Part shown: one piece after another, positions 7,054 through 15,317 of the stretch | Numbering within the stretch: the stretch's first letter is position 1 | Layout of the letters: each line of letters starts with the position of its first letter | Assembly: GCA_039024635.1 (NCBI GenBank) | Contig: JBCCQA010000004.1 | Span: 179,447-243,446, forward strand | Source of the DNA: Kuafuiihalomonas sp039024635 | GTDB taxonomy: Bacteria > Myxococcota > Kuafuiibacteriia > Kuafuiibacteriales > Kuafuiibacteriaceae | Reading direction: 5' to 3' | DNA length: 64,000 nt | Program-made: the position numbers and the translations under genes | The notes under the pieces: model-generated | What the model was told of the DNA's origin: nothing | Database searches by the model: none | The model's input: the letters and a program-made list of their open reading frames with translations, nothing else

Positions 7054-10000
7054 ATTTCCTGGACGATCCCAGGCGACGAACTCGGAGTCTGAGGCTGCGC
7101 CCATCTACGTCGACCTGCTTGCTCGTTTCGGCCACCGCCGACGCATCGGCTCGGAACTGGATACCGGTCGCCAGGACTTCTTTGCCCAGGCTCTCGACCC
7201 GCTCGGCACACAGACCGACCAGGCCTTCGTCTCCGTCCAGGCCGAGTTCGATTCGGTCCGCAAAGTCGAGCTGCAGCTCCTTACGGTAAGCCTGGATCTT
7301 GGCCAGAACCTCCCGAAACAGGCCCTCCTGAATCAGAGACTCATCCAGGCTGGTGTCGAGGATGACCACGCCGACCCTCTCACTGGCCGCCGCGAAGCCC
7401 TCCTTGGCCTCCACCGCCACCTGGACTTCGTCCGGCCCGAGTCGGACCGAGCCGTCGTCCAGTTCGATGTCCACGGCGCCGCTCTCCAAGGCTGCGACCA
7501 CATGGGACGAAGGCATGTTGGCCAGCGCCTTCTGGACCTGCTTCATCTTCGGCCCCAGCCGTTTTCCGAGCTGCCGAAAGTTGGGCTTGGTCTTGAACTC
7601 GACGAAGGCATCGGCCCGCTCGATGAACACAAGCTCCCGGACGTTCAGCTCGTCTCGGATCAGGTCTGAGTAGGCGGCTATGTTCTCCCTTCGGCTAGGA
7701 TCGGCCAAGACGAGCTTCGCTTGACCGAGCATCTGCCGCGTCTTGAGCTTGTGGCTGGCCCGTACCTGCAGGCCGAGACTCACCAAGGCCCGGACCTCGG
7801 CCATATCCCTAGAAAGGCTCTCGTCGACCCGTACGGGGTCACCCGCCGGGAACAAACGGAGATGGACCGAGTCCGGCAGTTCATCCCCGTAGGGGCCCCG
7901 AACCAAGTTCTGGTACATGTCCTCGGTGGAGAAGGGCAGGAAGGGGGCGAGCAAGACGGTGACGTCCCGCAGGCACTCGTACAGGGTCCACAGGGCGTCG
8001 AGCTTGTCCTGTGCCCGTCCTGCCGCCCAAAAGCGGTCGCGAGACCGACGGACGTACCAATTCGACAAACCGTCCACAAAGGCGGAAAGGACCTGGGTGG
8101 CTTCGTAGGAGCGGAAGGCGTCCATGTGGGCCGTCACCTGGATCTTGGTCCGCTCGAGTTCACTCGTGATCCATCGGTCCAGCATCGGCCGCTCTTTGGC
8201 GCTCCGCTTCTGGGGCTCGTCCTCCACAGGGTCGAAGCCGTCGATGTTCGCGTAGGTGACGAAGAAGGCGTAGACGTTGCGCAGCTTTATTGGGAGCTCC
8301 TTCTGGAGCGTCCGCACGTTGGACAGACTGTGTCGGGTGCTGTTCCAGGGCGGATTCGCGGCGAAAAAGAACCAGCGGAACGCATCTGCCCCCGGAGCCG
8401 GTACGTCCTCTAGTTCCAGCATCACGCGCTGGCCCGGTGGGAGCTTCGGCACTTCGGCCACCCGAACGTCGTCTGGACAGGGCGCGCGCTCCAGTCGTTG
8501 GCTCGTGTCTTCGGGGAGCACCACGACCCGGCGTGGGAGCTTTTTGCTGGCTTCTATCCTCAGAGACTCCCGGCGCTCGGGCTGCGCGCCATCGTAGGCC
8601 TGAAGCGAGGCTCCCGAGCGAAGGTCCATGCCTTCGAAGTCCTCCAGGGCAATGAGGGCCGTGCCCGGTTTGGACTTCACGCCGAGGGCCTCCGAGGCAT
8701 CAGCCCCGAGAACGCCGAACTCCATCCGGACGGCGTCCAAGATGATCTCGGGTGGGGTGTAGTTGCCTGAGGACTTCGACTCCTTCTTGCCCGCCTTGTC
8801 GAGGACGTGTCCGAGGACGATGCAGCGCTTGAAGGGCTTGGGTGAAGTGGCCTCCGGAAAGACGAGGTTGTTCACGGCCTGGAGCGAGTAGAACCAGCCC
8901 CGGGTCTGATCGACCGCTTCCGAAATGAAGTCGGCCGGGAAACTTCGTTCGAAGGCGGCTTCACTTCCCTCCTGGTGGGGGTAGCCGAGCTGGGCAAAGG
9001 GCATGCAGCCCGAGTCGAACCACACATCGATGACCTCGGGCTCTCGTCGCATGGGACCTCCACACTCGGCGCAAGGCAGCTCGACTTGGTCGATCCAGGG
9101 TTTGTGGACAATTAGGTGTTCGGACAGGCTCGGATCCTCGGCCTTGGCCGCCCGAAAAGCCGCGAAAGCGTCGGGGTTGCGAGACTCGATGTCGGCGCAG
9201 GACGAGGGCGCGACCATGCTTCCGCACTCTTCGCACACCCAGATGTTCAGGGGCGTACCCCAGAATCGCTCCCGAGAGAGGGCCCAGTCCACGTTGCCTT
9301 CCAGGAAGTCGCCCATTCGTCCGTCGCGGATATGCTCGGGCATCCACGCCACCGACTGATTGTTGTCGATGATGGCGTCGATGTGCTCGGTCGTCCGAAC
9401 GAACCAAGCTTCCCGCACGTACTGGATCAGCGGGTCTCTGTCCGAACGCCAGCAGAAGGGATACTCGTGACGGTAGGTCTCCTGCTTTACGAGGAGGGAG
9501 CGCGACTTCAGGTCCCGGATGATCGTCTTGTCGGCGTCCTTTACCCATGTGCCCTCGAGCCCCAAGCCGGCCAAGCGATGGTCCAAGGCGCCGTCGGGCC
9601 GGACGGCGCAGAACATGTCGAGTTCCCCCACCTTGCTCTGGTGGGCCCGCCACAGTTTCCAGTCGTCTTCGCCGAAAGCGGGCGCGATGTGAACGACCCC
9701 GGTTCCGCTGTCCAAAGTCACGAAGTACTGGGGAACGCCTGAGGTGCTCCGGTCTCCGGCCACGACATTCCAATAGCGGTCGTCTTCGACGTCCTTGCTG
9801 AAGGCGTCGAAGGGCGGCCGGTACCGTTTCCCGATAAGTTCACGCCCCTTGACGCGACGCTCGACCTCCAGCGTCCGGCCAAGCTTCTCACCGAGAGTGG
9901 GCACCAAGGCCTCGGCGAGGACGAGCAGTTCTCGGGTTTCCGGGTCTCTTGCGTAGGCGTAGGCGTAGTCGGGATGGACGGCCGCGAACATGTTCGACGG

Positions 10001-10693
10001 CAGGGTCCAGGGCGTCGTGGTCCAGACCACCAAGCTGGCCTCTTCACCCTCCAAGGGGAACTTCACATAGACCGAGGGATCGTCGACGGTCTTGTAGGCG
10101 TTGCCGACCTCACCCGCCGACAAGGCCGTCCCTCCTTGGGCCCACCACCAAACCGACTTGTGCCCTTTGTACAGGAGTCCCCGTTCGAACAGCTGGGAGA
10201 GGGCCCACCATACCGACTCCACATAGCTCTTGTGGTAGGTGACGTAGGCCGTGTCGAGGTCGACCCAAAAGCCGATCCGCTTCGTCAGGTGCTCCCACTC
10301 CTCCGTGTACCGGAAGACCGAATCCATGCAGCGGCGGGAGAAGCGGTCGACGCCGTACTCCAGGATGGCCTCCCTTCCCCGGATACGTAGCTCCTTCTCG
10401 ACCTCGACCTCGACCGGCAGACCGTGGGTGTCCCAGCCTGCCCGGCGCTCGACGTGGTGGCCCCGCATGGTCTTGTAACGAGGAAACAGGTCCTTGATGA
10501 CCCGCGTGAGGACGTGCCCGTTGTGGGGGAGGCCGTTGGCGGTGGGTGGGCCCTCGTAGAAGACGAACTCCGGCTTTCCCCGGGTCATCTCGAGCGACCG
10601 TTCGAACACCCGTCGTGCCTTCCAGAGCTCGAGGACGCGGTTCTCCAGCTCGGGGAAGTTCGGGATGGCCTGATCGACCTTCTCGAAGGGCAT
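7052..10693 (-). CDS. ileS: Isoleucyl-tRNA synthetase with a large insertion after the KMSKS-equivalent loop
   Basis: The enzyme charges tRNA-Ile. The start at ATG 10693 gives 1213 residues; an open upstream extension to 11392 overlaps the divergent nitrilase and is not credible. The HIGH-type motif reads GLPHNGHVLTRVIKDLFPRY. The CP1 editing domain shows TTTPWTLPSN and GTGVVHIAPAFGEDDW. The KMSKS position reads GKKESKSSGNY around residue 635, so the Met is replaced by Glu. About 115-120 residues (nucleotides roughly 8400-8750) then separate this from the GADAFRWFFF helix, where ordinary IleRS has some 15 residues. The anticodon-binding part (WITSELERTK, SNWYVRRSRDRFW) and a long C-terminal domain are present. 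The whole is longer than the usual 930-1070 residues but uninterrupted. Confidence 0.97.
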   Translation of the reverse strand: MPFEKVDQAIPNFPELENRVLELWKARRVFERSLEMTRGKPEFVFYEGPPTANGLPHNGHVLTRVIKDLFPRYKTMRGHHVERRAGWDTHGLPVEVEVEKELRIRGREAILEYGVDRFSRRCMDSVFRYTEEWEHLTKRIGFWVDLDTAYVTYHKSYVESVWWALSQLFERGLLYKGHKSVWWWAQGGTALSAGEVGNAYKTVDDPSVYVKFPLEGEEASLVVWTTTPWTLPSNMFAAVHPDYAYAYARDPETRELLVLAEALVPTLGEKLGRTLEVERRVKGRELIGKRYRPPFDAFSKDVEDDRYWNVVAGDRSTSGVPQYFVTLDSGTGVVHIAPAFGEDDWKLWRAHQSKVGELDMFCAVRPDGALDHRLAGLGLEGTWVKDADKTIIRDLKSRSLLVKQETYRHEYPFCWRSDRDPLIQYVREAWFVRTTEHIDAIIDNNQSVAWMPEHIRDGRMGDFLEGNVDWALSRERFWGTPLNIWVCEECGSMVAPSSCADIESRNPDAFAAFRAAKAEDPSLSEHLIVHKPWIDQVELPCAECGGPMRREPEVIDVWFDSGCMPFAQLGYPHQEGSEAAFERSFPADFISEAVDQTRGWFYSLQAVNNLVFPEATSPKPFKRCIVLGHVLDKAGKKESKSSGNYTPPEIILDAVRMEFGVLGADASEALGVKSKPGTALIALEDFEGMDLRSGASLQAYDGAQPERRESLRIEASKKLPRRVVVLPEDTSQRLERAPCPDDVRVAEVPKLPPGQRVMLELEDVPAPGADAFRWFFFAANPPWNSTRHSLSNVRTLQKELPIKLRNVYAFFVTYANIDGFDPVEDEPQKRSAKERPMLDRWITSELERTKIQVTAHMDAFRSYEATQVLSAFVDGLSNWYVRRSRDRFWAAGRAQDKLDALWTLYECLRDVTVLLAPFLPFSTEDMYQNLVRGPYGDELPDSVHLRLFPAGDPVRVDESLSRDMAEVRALVSLGLQVRASHKLKTRQMLGQAKLVLADPSRRENIAAYSDLIRDELNVRELVFIERADAFVEFKTKPNFRQLGKRLGPKMKQVQKALANMPSSHVVAALESGAVDIELDDGSVRLGPDEVQVAVEAKEGFAAASERVGVVILDTSLDESLIQEGLFREVLAKIQAYRKELQLDFADRIELGLDGDEGLVGLCAERVESLGKEVLATGIQFRADASAVAETSKQVDVDGRSLRLRVRRLGSSRK

Positions 10694-10756
10694 GCGGTCC
10701 CGATAGCGACTCTGTCTCTTTTGCGCCACGAGGAAAGGGGAAGGTAAAGGTGGGGG

Positions 10757-11578
10757 ATGAAGTACCTCGCTGCCGTCGTCCAGCTCAGGACCACCGACGA
10801 TCCGGTGGCGTCGATGGCTTCCGCCGAGGTCCTGGTGGCCGAGGCTGCTGGCCGGGGCGCACGCCTGGTCGCGCTTCCGGAGGCCGTCCCGTTCATGGGG
10901 CCGGAGCACCTCAAGCGCGGCTTGGCCCAGGACCTGGACGGCCCATGGTGCGCTGCTTTCTCCCAGTGGGCCGAAACCCATCGAATTCACCTGCTGGCAG
11001 GCTCCATCTTCGAGCGCAGTCCCGACGGGCGCGTGTTCAATACTTCGACGCTGTGGTCTCCAGAGGGCCGTCGGCTCGCCGTCTATCGAAAGGTCCACCT
11101 CTTCGACGCCGAGGTGGGCGACGGCCGAAGCTACAAGGAATCGGTCGGCACAGCCCCGGGTGATCGGGGCGTGGTGGTCTCCACCAGCCTGGGCAGCCTG
11201 GGCCTCAGCATCTGCTACGACCTTCGCTTTCCCGGGATGTATCGCCGGATGGCGGCCTTGGGCGCAGACCTGGTCTTCGCGCCCTCCGCCTTCACGGTCC
11301 CCACGGGTCAGCTGCATTGGGAAGTCTTGCTTCGGGCCCGCGCGATCGAGAACCAGTGTTTCATGGTGGCGCCGGCCCAGGAGGGCGCCCATGGACCCAA
11401 GCGGAGAACCTGGGGTCGGAGCCTCATCGTGGGGCCGAGCGGCGAGCTCCTGACCTGCCGGCCCACGGGCGTTGGGTTAGCCTACGCCGAGATTGACCTG
11501 GAAGAACGCCGTCATTGGGCCAAGCGACTGCCCACGACCGGGCACGAGCGAGACATCCCGATCGAGCGGCTGGATTGA
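10757..11578 (+). CDS. Nitrilase-superfamily carbon-nitrogen hydrolase (Nit1-like)
   Basis: The 273-residue protein carries the full Glu-Lys-Cys catalytic triad of the superfamily: Glu in LVALPEAVPF, Lys in YRKVHLFD, Cys in LSICYDLRFP. The RKVHLFD and CYDLRFP wording is typical of the Nit1/NitFhit branch, whose best-known activity is hydrolysis of deaminated glutathione, a metabolite repair reaction; other amidase activities are possible. It diverges from ileS with 63 bases between starts and overlaps rsmD by its stop codon, so the two genes are probably translated together. Confidence 0.88.
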   Translation: MKYLAAVVQLRTTDDPVASMASAEVLVAEAAGRGARLVALPEAVPFMGPEHLKRGLAQDLDGPWCAAFSQWAETHRIHLLAGSIFERSPDGRVFNTSTLWSPEGRRLAVYRKVHLFDAEVGDGRSYKESVGTAPGDRGVVVSTSLGSLGLSICYDLRFPGMYRRMAALGADLVFAPSAFTVPTGQLHWEVLLRARAIENQCFMVAPAQEGAHGPKRRTWGRSLIVGPSGELLTCRPTGVGLAYAEIDLEERRHWAKRLPTTGHERDIPIERLD

Positions 11579-12108
11579 GGATCATCGCCGGTCAATGGGG
11601 CGGGCGACGCCTGCCAGCCGCCCCTCAAGGAGTTCGACCGAGCTCGGATCGCGTGAAGGAAGCCCTGTTCTCGATGTTGGGACCCAAACTGGAGGATGCC
11701 CGGATCCTGGACCTTTTCGCAGGGACCGGCGCCCTCGGCCTGGAGGCGCTGTCCCGTGGGGCTGGCCATGCGACCTTCGTCGAGCGAGCGTCCAGGAGTT
11801 GGGCCTGCATCGAGCAGAACCTGCGGCTCTTGCAGGTGTCCGCCGACCGTTTCAGACTCGTTCGGGGAGACGCCTTCAGCTTCCTTCGACGAGACCCGAC
11901 CGAGACCTTCGACCTCGTGTTCGTTGACCCTCCCTACGCCGAGCTTGGAAAGGTCTCACCCTGCCTCGAGGGCCGCATCCTGGCCCCCGACGGCCAGATG
12001 ATCGTGGAGCATGACAAACGAGTGCGGGTCGAGACCGGTCCAGGTTTGCGCCCTCTCGACCAGCGAAGCTACGGGGACACTCGGCTGTCCGTGTTCACGC
12101 GGAGCTGA
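11575..12108 (+). CDS. rsmD: 16S rRNA (guanine966-N2)-methyltransferase RsmD
   Basis: RsmD methylates G966 of 16S rRNA during 30S assembly. A TTG start at 11575 gives 177 residues beginning (M)RIIAGQWGGRRL, which is the canonical family N-terminus (RIIAGxxxGRxL). The frame is open further upstream, but that part lies within the nitrilase gene and has no similarity. The SAM-binding motif ILDLFAGTGALGLEALSRGA and the catalytic FVDPPYAE are intact. The TTG overlaps the preceding TGA stop (TTGA), indicating translational coupling. Confidence 0.93.
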   Translation: MRIIAGQWGGRRLPAAPQGVRPSSDRVKEALFSMLGPKLEDARILDLFAGTGALGLEALSRGAGHATFVERASRSWACIEQNLRLLQVSADRFRLVRGDAFSFLRRDPTETFDLVFVDPPYAELGKVSPCLEGRILAPDGQMIVEHDKRVRVETGPGLRPLDQRSYGDTRLSVFTRS

Positions 12109-12128
12109 GCCCCTGGTAGACCGGCGCC

Positions 12129-13322
12129 ATGCGCCTTTCTCAACGCGTCGGAAGGATCGCCCCTTCGGCCACCCTCGCTCTCAACGCGCAAGCCAAAGCC
12201 ATGAAGGCGGCTGGAGAGGACGTCGTGAGCCTGACGGCCGGCGAGCCCGATTTCGACACGCCGCCCCACATTGTGGAGGCGATTCGCGAGGCCCTCGCCC
12301 GGGGTGAGACCCGCTACACCGCCGTCCCGGGCGTGCCCGAGCTCAGGGAGGCCATCGCTCGACGCTACGTTGACCTCGGAGTCGATGCGCGGGCTGAGCA
12401 GACCGTAGTCACGACCGGCGGCAAGCAAGCCATCTTCAACGCGATGCTCTGCCTACTGGAGCCCGGTGACGAAGTGATTCTCACGGCGCCCTATTGGCTT
12501 TCCTACGCAGACATCGTTCGCTTCTGCGGGGCGGAGCCAGTCGTATTGCCCACACGGGATGAAGACGGCTTTCGCCTGAACCCGGAGCAGCTGGAAGAGG
12601 CTCTCAGTGAACGCACCCGGATGCTGGTCCTGAACTCGCCCTCCAATCCCACCGGGGCTGTGTACGAGGATACGGCCATGAAGGCCCTCCTGGCCCCACT
12701 CCGTGGGCGCCCAGAGGTCTTTCTGATGTTCGACGAGATCTATGACCGCTTGGTCTACGAGGCCCGTTTCGCCTCCCCACTCGAGGTCGCTCCCGAGTTT
12801 GCCGAGCGAACGGTGGTGGTGAACGGGGGATCCAAGGCCTACGCCATGACGGGTATCCGCATCGGATGGGCGCTCGGTCCCGAGCCTCTCATCAAGGCCA
12901 TGACCAAGCTCCAAGGGCAGAGCACCTCCAACGCATCGGCGCCCTCTCAGTACGGTCTGCTCGCAGCCCTCACCGGCGACCAGGCCCCCGTCGAGACCAT
13001 GCGCCTAGCCTTCCAAACCCGCCGCGACGCCGCCCTGACCGATATAGCCGGCATCGAAGGCCTGAGCTGCACTCGGCCCGAGGGCGCCTTCTACCTGTTT
13101 CCGCGGGTGAGCGCCTTCATCGGCAAGAAAACCCCCGAGGGTCGGACCATAGCAGGGGCGACAGACTTGGCCGCGCATCTGTTGGCGACCGAGAAACTGG
13201 TGGTGGTTCCGGGCGATCCCTTCGGCTCGGACCAACACGTTCGACTGAGCTTCGCGGTCGCCGGACGGAGCCTTAAGCAAGGACTGAACCGCCTGGGGCG
13301 GGCGCTCGACGCCTTGAACTAG
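12129..13322 (+). CDS. aspC: Class I pyridoxal-phosphate aminotransferase, aspartate aminotransferase type
   Basis: The 397-residue enzyme is a fold-type I aminotransferase of the thermophilic/AspC-Ib type. Markers are SLTAGEPDFDTP, NSPSNPTGAVY, the PLP lysine in GGSKAYAMTGIRIGW, and the substrate-binding Arg in VRLSFA near the C-terminus. The probable reaction is aspartate plus 2-oxoglutarate to oxaloacetate plus glutamate, though related enzymes accept prephenate or other amino acids. It follows rsmD by 20 bases. Its TAG stop lies in a CTAG palindrome shared with the stop codon of the convergent thioesterase gene. Confidence 0.9.
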   Translation: MRLSQRVGRIAPSATLALNAQAKAMKAAGEDVVSLTAGEPDFDTPPHIVEAIREALARGETRYTAVPGVPELREAIARRYVDLGVDARAEQTVVTTGGKQAIFNAMLCLLEPGDEVILTAPYWLSYADIVRFCGAEPVVLPTRDEDGFRLNPEQLEEALSERTRMLVLNSPSNPTGAVYEDTAMKALLAPLRGRPEVFLMFDEIYDRLVYEARFASPLEVAPEFAERTVVVNGGSKAYAMTGIRIGWALGPEPLIKAMTKLQGQSTSNASAPSQYGLLAALTGDQAPVETMRLAFQTRRDAALTDIAGIEGLSCTRPEGAFYLFPRVSAFIGKKTPEGRTIAGATDLAAHLLATEKLVVVPGDPFGSDQHVRLSFAVAGRSLKQGLNRLGRALDALN

Positions 13323-14104
13323 TCGGAAGCTCCATCGAAGACTGCGACCGTCTGCTCGCTGTAGGCCACCATCCGGCCATCGCTTCTCCACATCGTCCCC
13401 ACACTGGTCGAGAAACCGTCTCGGGCGTGGACGCTCCTATAGCGAAAGCGCGCATAGCCGGGGGTGATCGCCTCCAATAGATGAATGGTCCAGGTCACCG
13501 TGGACGAAGGGGCAAAACCGTCGAGGACGGTGATGGTGGGACAGGGCCACGCATCCAAGAGGGCGATCTGGGCTTCCGTGTCGGTTTCCTCTCGATCCCG
13601 GAAGCGGATGAAGCCGCCGATATGGGCCTCTTTCTGCCCGCTGTACGGGAAGCCGCCCTCCGCGAAATGGTACTCGAAGTGCTGGGTGAACTCGGGTGTC
13701 AGGCCTTCGATGTAGGGCATGAGGCGCTTCGGGTCGGGCTCGCTCCAGGAGGGCGCGGCCTCGCCCTCGACGGACCGAGAGTCAGTTCGGGGCTCGACGA
13801 AGGTCAGGATGGCCGTCGCCGCGACGCGGTCCTCCTGTCGGAGCCGAACCTCGGTCACGGTCGTAGAGCGGCCGTCGCGCAGGACCGTCAGATCAGCGAG
13901 GGCCGAGCCCGGTCGGACTGGCGCCAAGAAGTTGGCCTGGATGGTGCGGAGTGGACGGGAACAAACCTGTTTGGACAGCGAAAACATCGACGCGACGACC
14001 AGGCCACCGAAGCAAGCACGCCCTTGGCCCCATCCATCAGGAACCGTCCACTCGTGCCCTCCGGACGGGAGTGCTTTCCAGTCGGGCCGAAGCACGTCAG
14101 TCAT
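13319..14104 (-). CDS. Acyl-CoA thioesterase-like protein (double hot-dog)
   Basis: The 261-residue protein resembles the thioesterase superfamily with two hot-dog halves, like TesB-type acyl-CoA thioesterases. The first half has GRACFGGLVVASMF, then QANFLAPVRPGSALADLTVLRDGRSTTV cut by short variations. The second half has HIGGFIRFRD, LDAWPCPTI, and a VTWTIHLLEAI strand followed by ARDGFSTSVGTMWRSDGRMV. The latter resembles the DG...l..d..G.l.a end of the family. No signal peptide is present, so it is probably cytoplasmic. The substrate cannot be told from sequence. It starts 49 bases after the lipoprotein gene upstream. Confidence 0.75.
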   Translation of the reverse strand: MTDVLRPDWKALPSGGHEWTVPDGWGQGRACFGGLVVASMFSLSKQVCSRPLRTIQANFLAPVRPGSALADLTVLRDGRSTTVTEVRLRQEDRVAATAILTFVEPRTDSRSVEGEAAPSWSEPDPKRLMPYIEGLTPEFTQHFEYHFAEGGFPYSGQKEAHIGGFIRFRDREETDTEAQIALLDAWPCPTITVLDGFAPSSTVTWTIHLLEAITPGYARFRYRSVHARDGFSTSVGTMWRSDGRMVAYSEQTVAVFDGASD

Positions 14105-14153
14105 GCTGGGGACCTGTCATCCCAGGCGTCGAAGCTCCAGGCCTTCGAGCCCA

Positions 14154-15173
14154 TCAGAAGGCGAAGCTCAGTTTTACGCCGTGGTGAGTTCCCCAACCGT
14201 AGAGCTCGGGGCTCAACGAAAGCTCGGGCGTCGCCGGTTCCAGGATGAGATCCAGTCTTCGGGCGAACCTCAGTCGAAGGCCGTAGGGAATTCTGAAGTG
14301 CCGGAAGCCTCCGTCGCCAAAGGCGAAGTCGAGGCCGAGCGGGAAGCCGACCGGTCCGCCCAGTCGAAAATTCCCGCCCATACCCATCGTCACGAGCCAG
14401 GGACTGTACTCGTCCTCGGGGAAGGGATGCTCGGCCCGTCGGAGCCCGACCTGCAGCTCCCACATGTTCGCGGCCCGCAGGCCTAGACTCAGGTCCCAGC
14501 TCAAGGAGTCGGGTCCCGCGGTCGAAAGGCCAGTACGGGCGCCCAGCACAGGGGTAAAGATGAATCGTCGACGGGCGCCGCCGCTAAACAGAGGCCGGGC
14601 AACGGAGGAGCGGACCGGACCGAAGGGACGTCGCCCAGACACCCGAAGATAGTCCGTCCGCGTGCTTCGGTAGATCTCAGGCTGACCCCTGTAATCGACG
14701 AAGGCGCCTCGCCTCCGCCTTCCGAGTCCGGCTGAGCTCCGGCTCTTGGCGGCGCCTCCGGCCTTGGGCGAGCTGACGTTTGTCTTGCCCTTGGTGGCGG
14801 CCATCACCACCAGGGCACTCACGATCGCCACGCCGCCCATGGTGAGTCCCAGGTTGGCGACATGGTCGTCACTCCGAACCTCGGCCTTGCCTATCTCGTG
14901 CAGGCCCATCCAGCGTCCGTCGACCTTGATTCGTCGGCCATCGGTGGCGAGCTTCGACGCCGAGACCCAGGGCAGCTTACGTCCATCCATCAGCGTGAAT
15001 CGGAGGTCCGAACTCGGCTCCAGCTGGAAGCTCCGTCCGTTCGTTTCGAGCAAGGTCGCAGGCCCCCGCTCCCGAGCCAGGCTCCCCAGCTCTAAAGGCG
15101 ACATCATGACGTGCCGCTTGTGGCAGCCGAACAGGCAGAGCATCGCCACCAGGACCATTCCCCATCTTCCCAT
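14154..15173 (-). CDS. Predicted lipoprotein with C-terminal beta-barrel-like region, unknown function
   Basis: I do not recognise a named family in this 339-residue protein. The N-terminus (MGRWGMVLVAMLCLFGC) is a signal peptide with a lipobox ending LFGC. A small domain follows that mentions LPWVSASKLATDGRRIKVDGRWMG-like strands, then a hydrophobic segment near residues 105-125 (LTMGGVAIVSALVVMAATKG), then a basic Ser/Arg linker. The C-terminal half consists of alternating hydrophobic strands (GARTGLSTAG, LGLRAANMWELQVGL, GLDFAFGDGGFRHF) and ends VKLSFAF with a terminal Phe, as in outer-membrane beta barrels. The mixture of lipid anchor, internal hydrophobic segment and barrel-like end is odd. 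It may form an operon with the downstream thioesterase gene. Confidence 0.65.
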   Translation of the reverse strand: MGRWGMVLVAMLCLFGCHKRHVMMSPLELGSLARERGPATLLETNGRSFQLEPSSDLRFTLMDGRKLPWVSASKLATDGRRIKVDGRWMGLHEIGKAEVRSDDHVANLGLTMGGVAIVSALVVMAATKGKTNVSSPKAGGAAKSRSSAGLGRRRRGAFVDYRGQPEIYRSTRTDYLRVSGRRPFGPVRSSVARPLFSGGARRRFIFTPVLGARTGLSTAGPDSLSWDLSLGLRAANMWELQVGLRRAEHPFPEDEYSPWLVTMGMGGNFRLGGPVGFPLGLDFAFGDGGFRHFRIPYGLRLRFARRLDLILEPATPELSLSPELYGWGTHHGVKLSFAF

Positions 15174-15248
15174 GCCCAGCGAAGGAGCAACTCCGGTGCC
15201 GTAGACCGAAGCGTGACCGCGCCTACCCTCCGAAGCTGAGTGCGAGCT

Positions 15249-15303
15249 GGGTGGGTCAGAGGACGGCGTTGGTCCGACGAAGTGAGCAAAGTGGGTGGGT
15301 CAG
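15249..15303. repeat. 11-base direct repeat, GGGTGGGTCAG, two copies
   Basis: The sequence occurs at 15249-15259 and again at 15293-15303, 44 bases apart. The second copy forms the left side of the palindrome over the pyk stop codon. This may be the remnant of a REP-like element. Confidence 0.5.
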
Positions 15304-15317
15304 GCTTAGCCTGACCC
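15297..15317 (-). terminator. Perfect 9-bp hairpin over the pyk stop codon (terminator or REP-like palindrome)
   Basis: GGGTCAGGC pairs with GCCTGACCC around the three-base loop that is the pyk stop codon itself. Flanking GTGGG and CCCAC can extend the stem. There is no strong T-run downstream on the minus strand, so it could be a weak terminator, an RNA stabilising hairpin or a repetitive palindrome. Confidence 0.5.

Noticed and set aside
10694..11392. Upstream extension of ileS by 233 codons
   Set aside because: It overlaps the well-supported nitrilase gene on the other strand, and IleRS starts at MPFEKVDQ.
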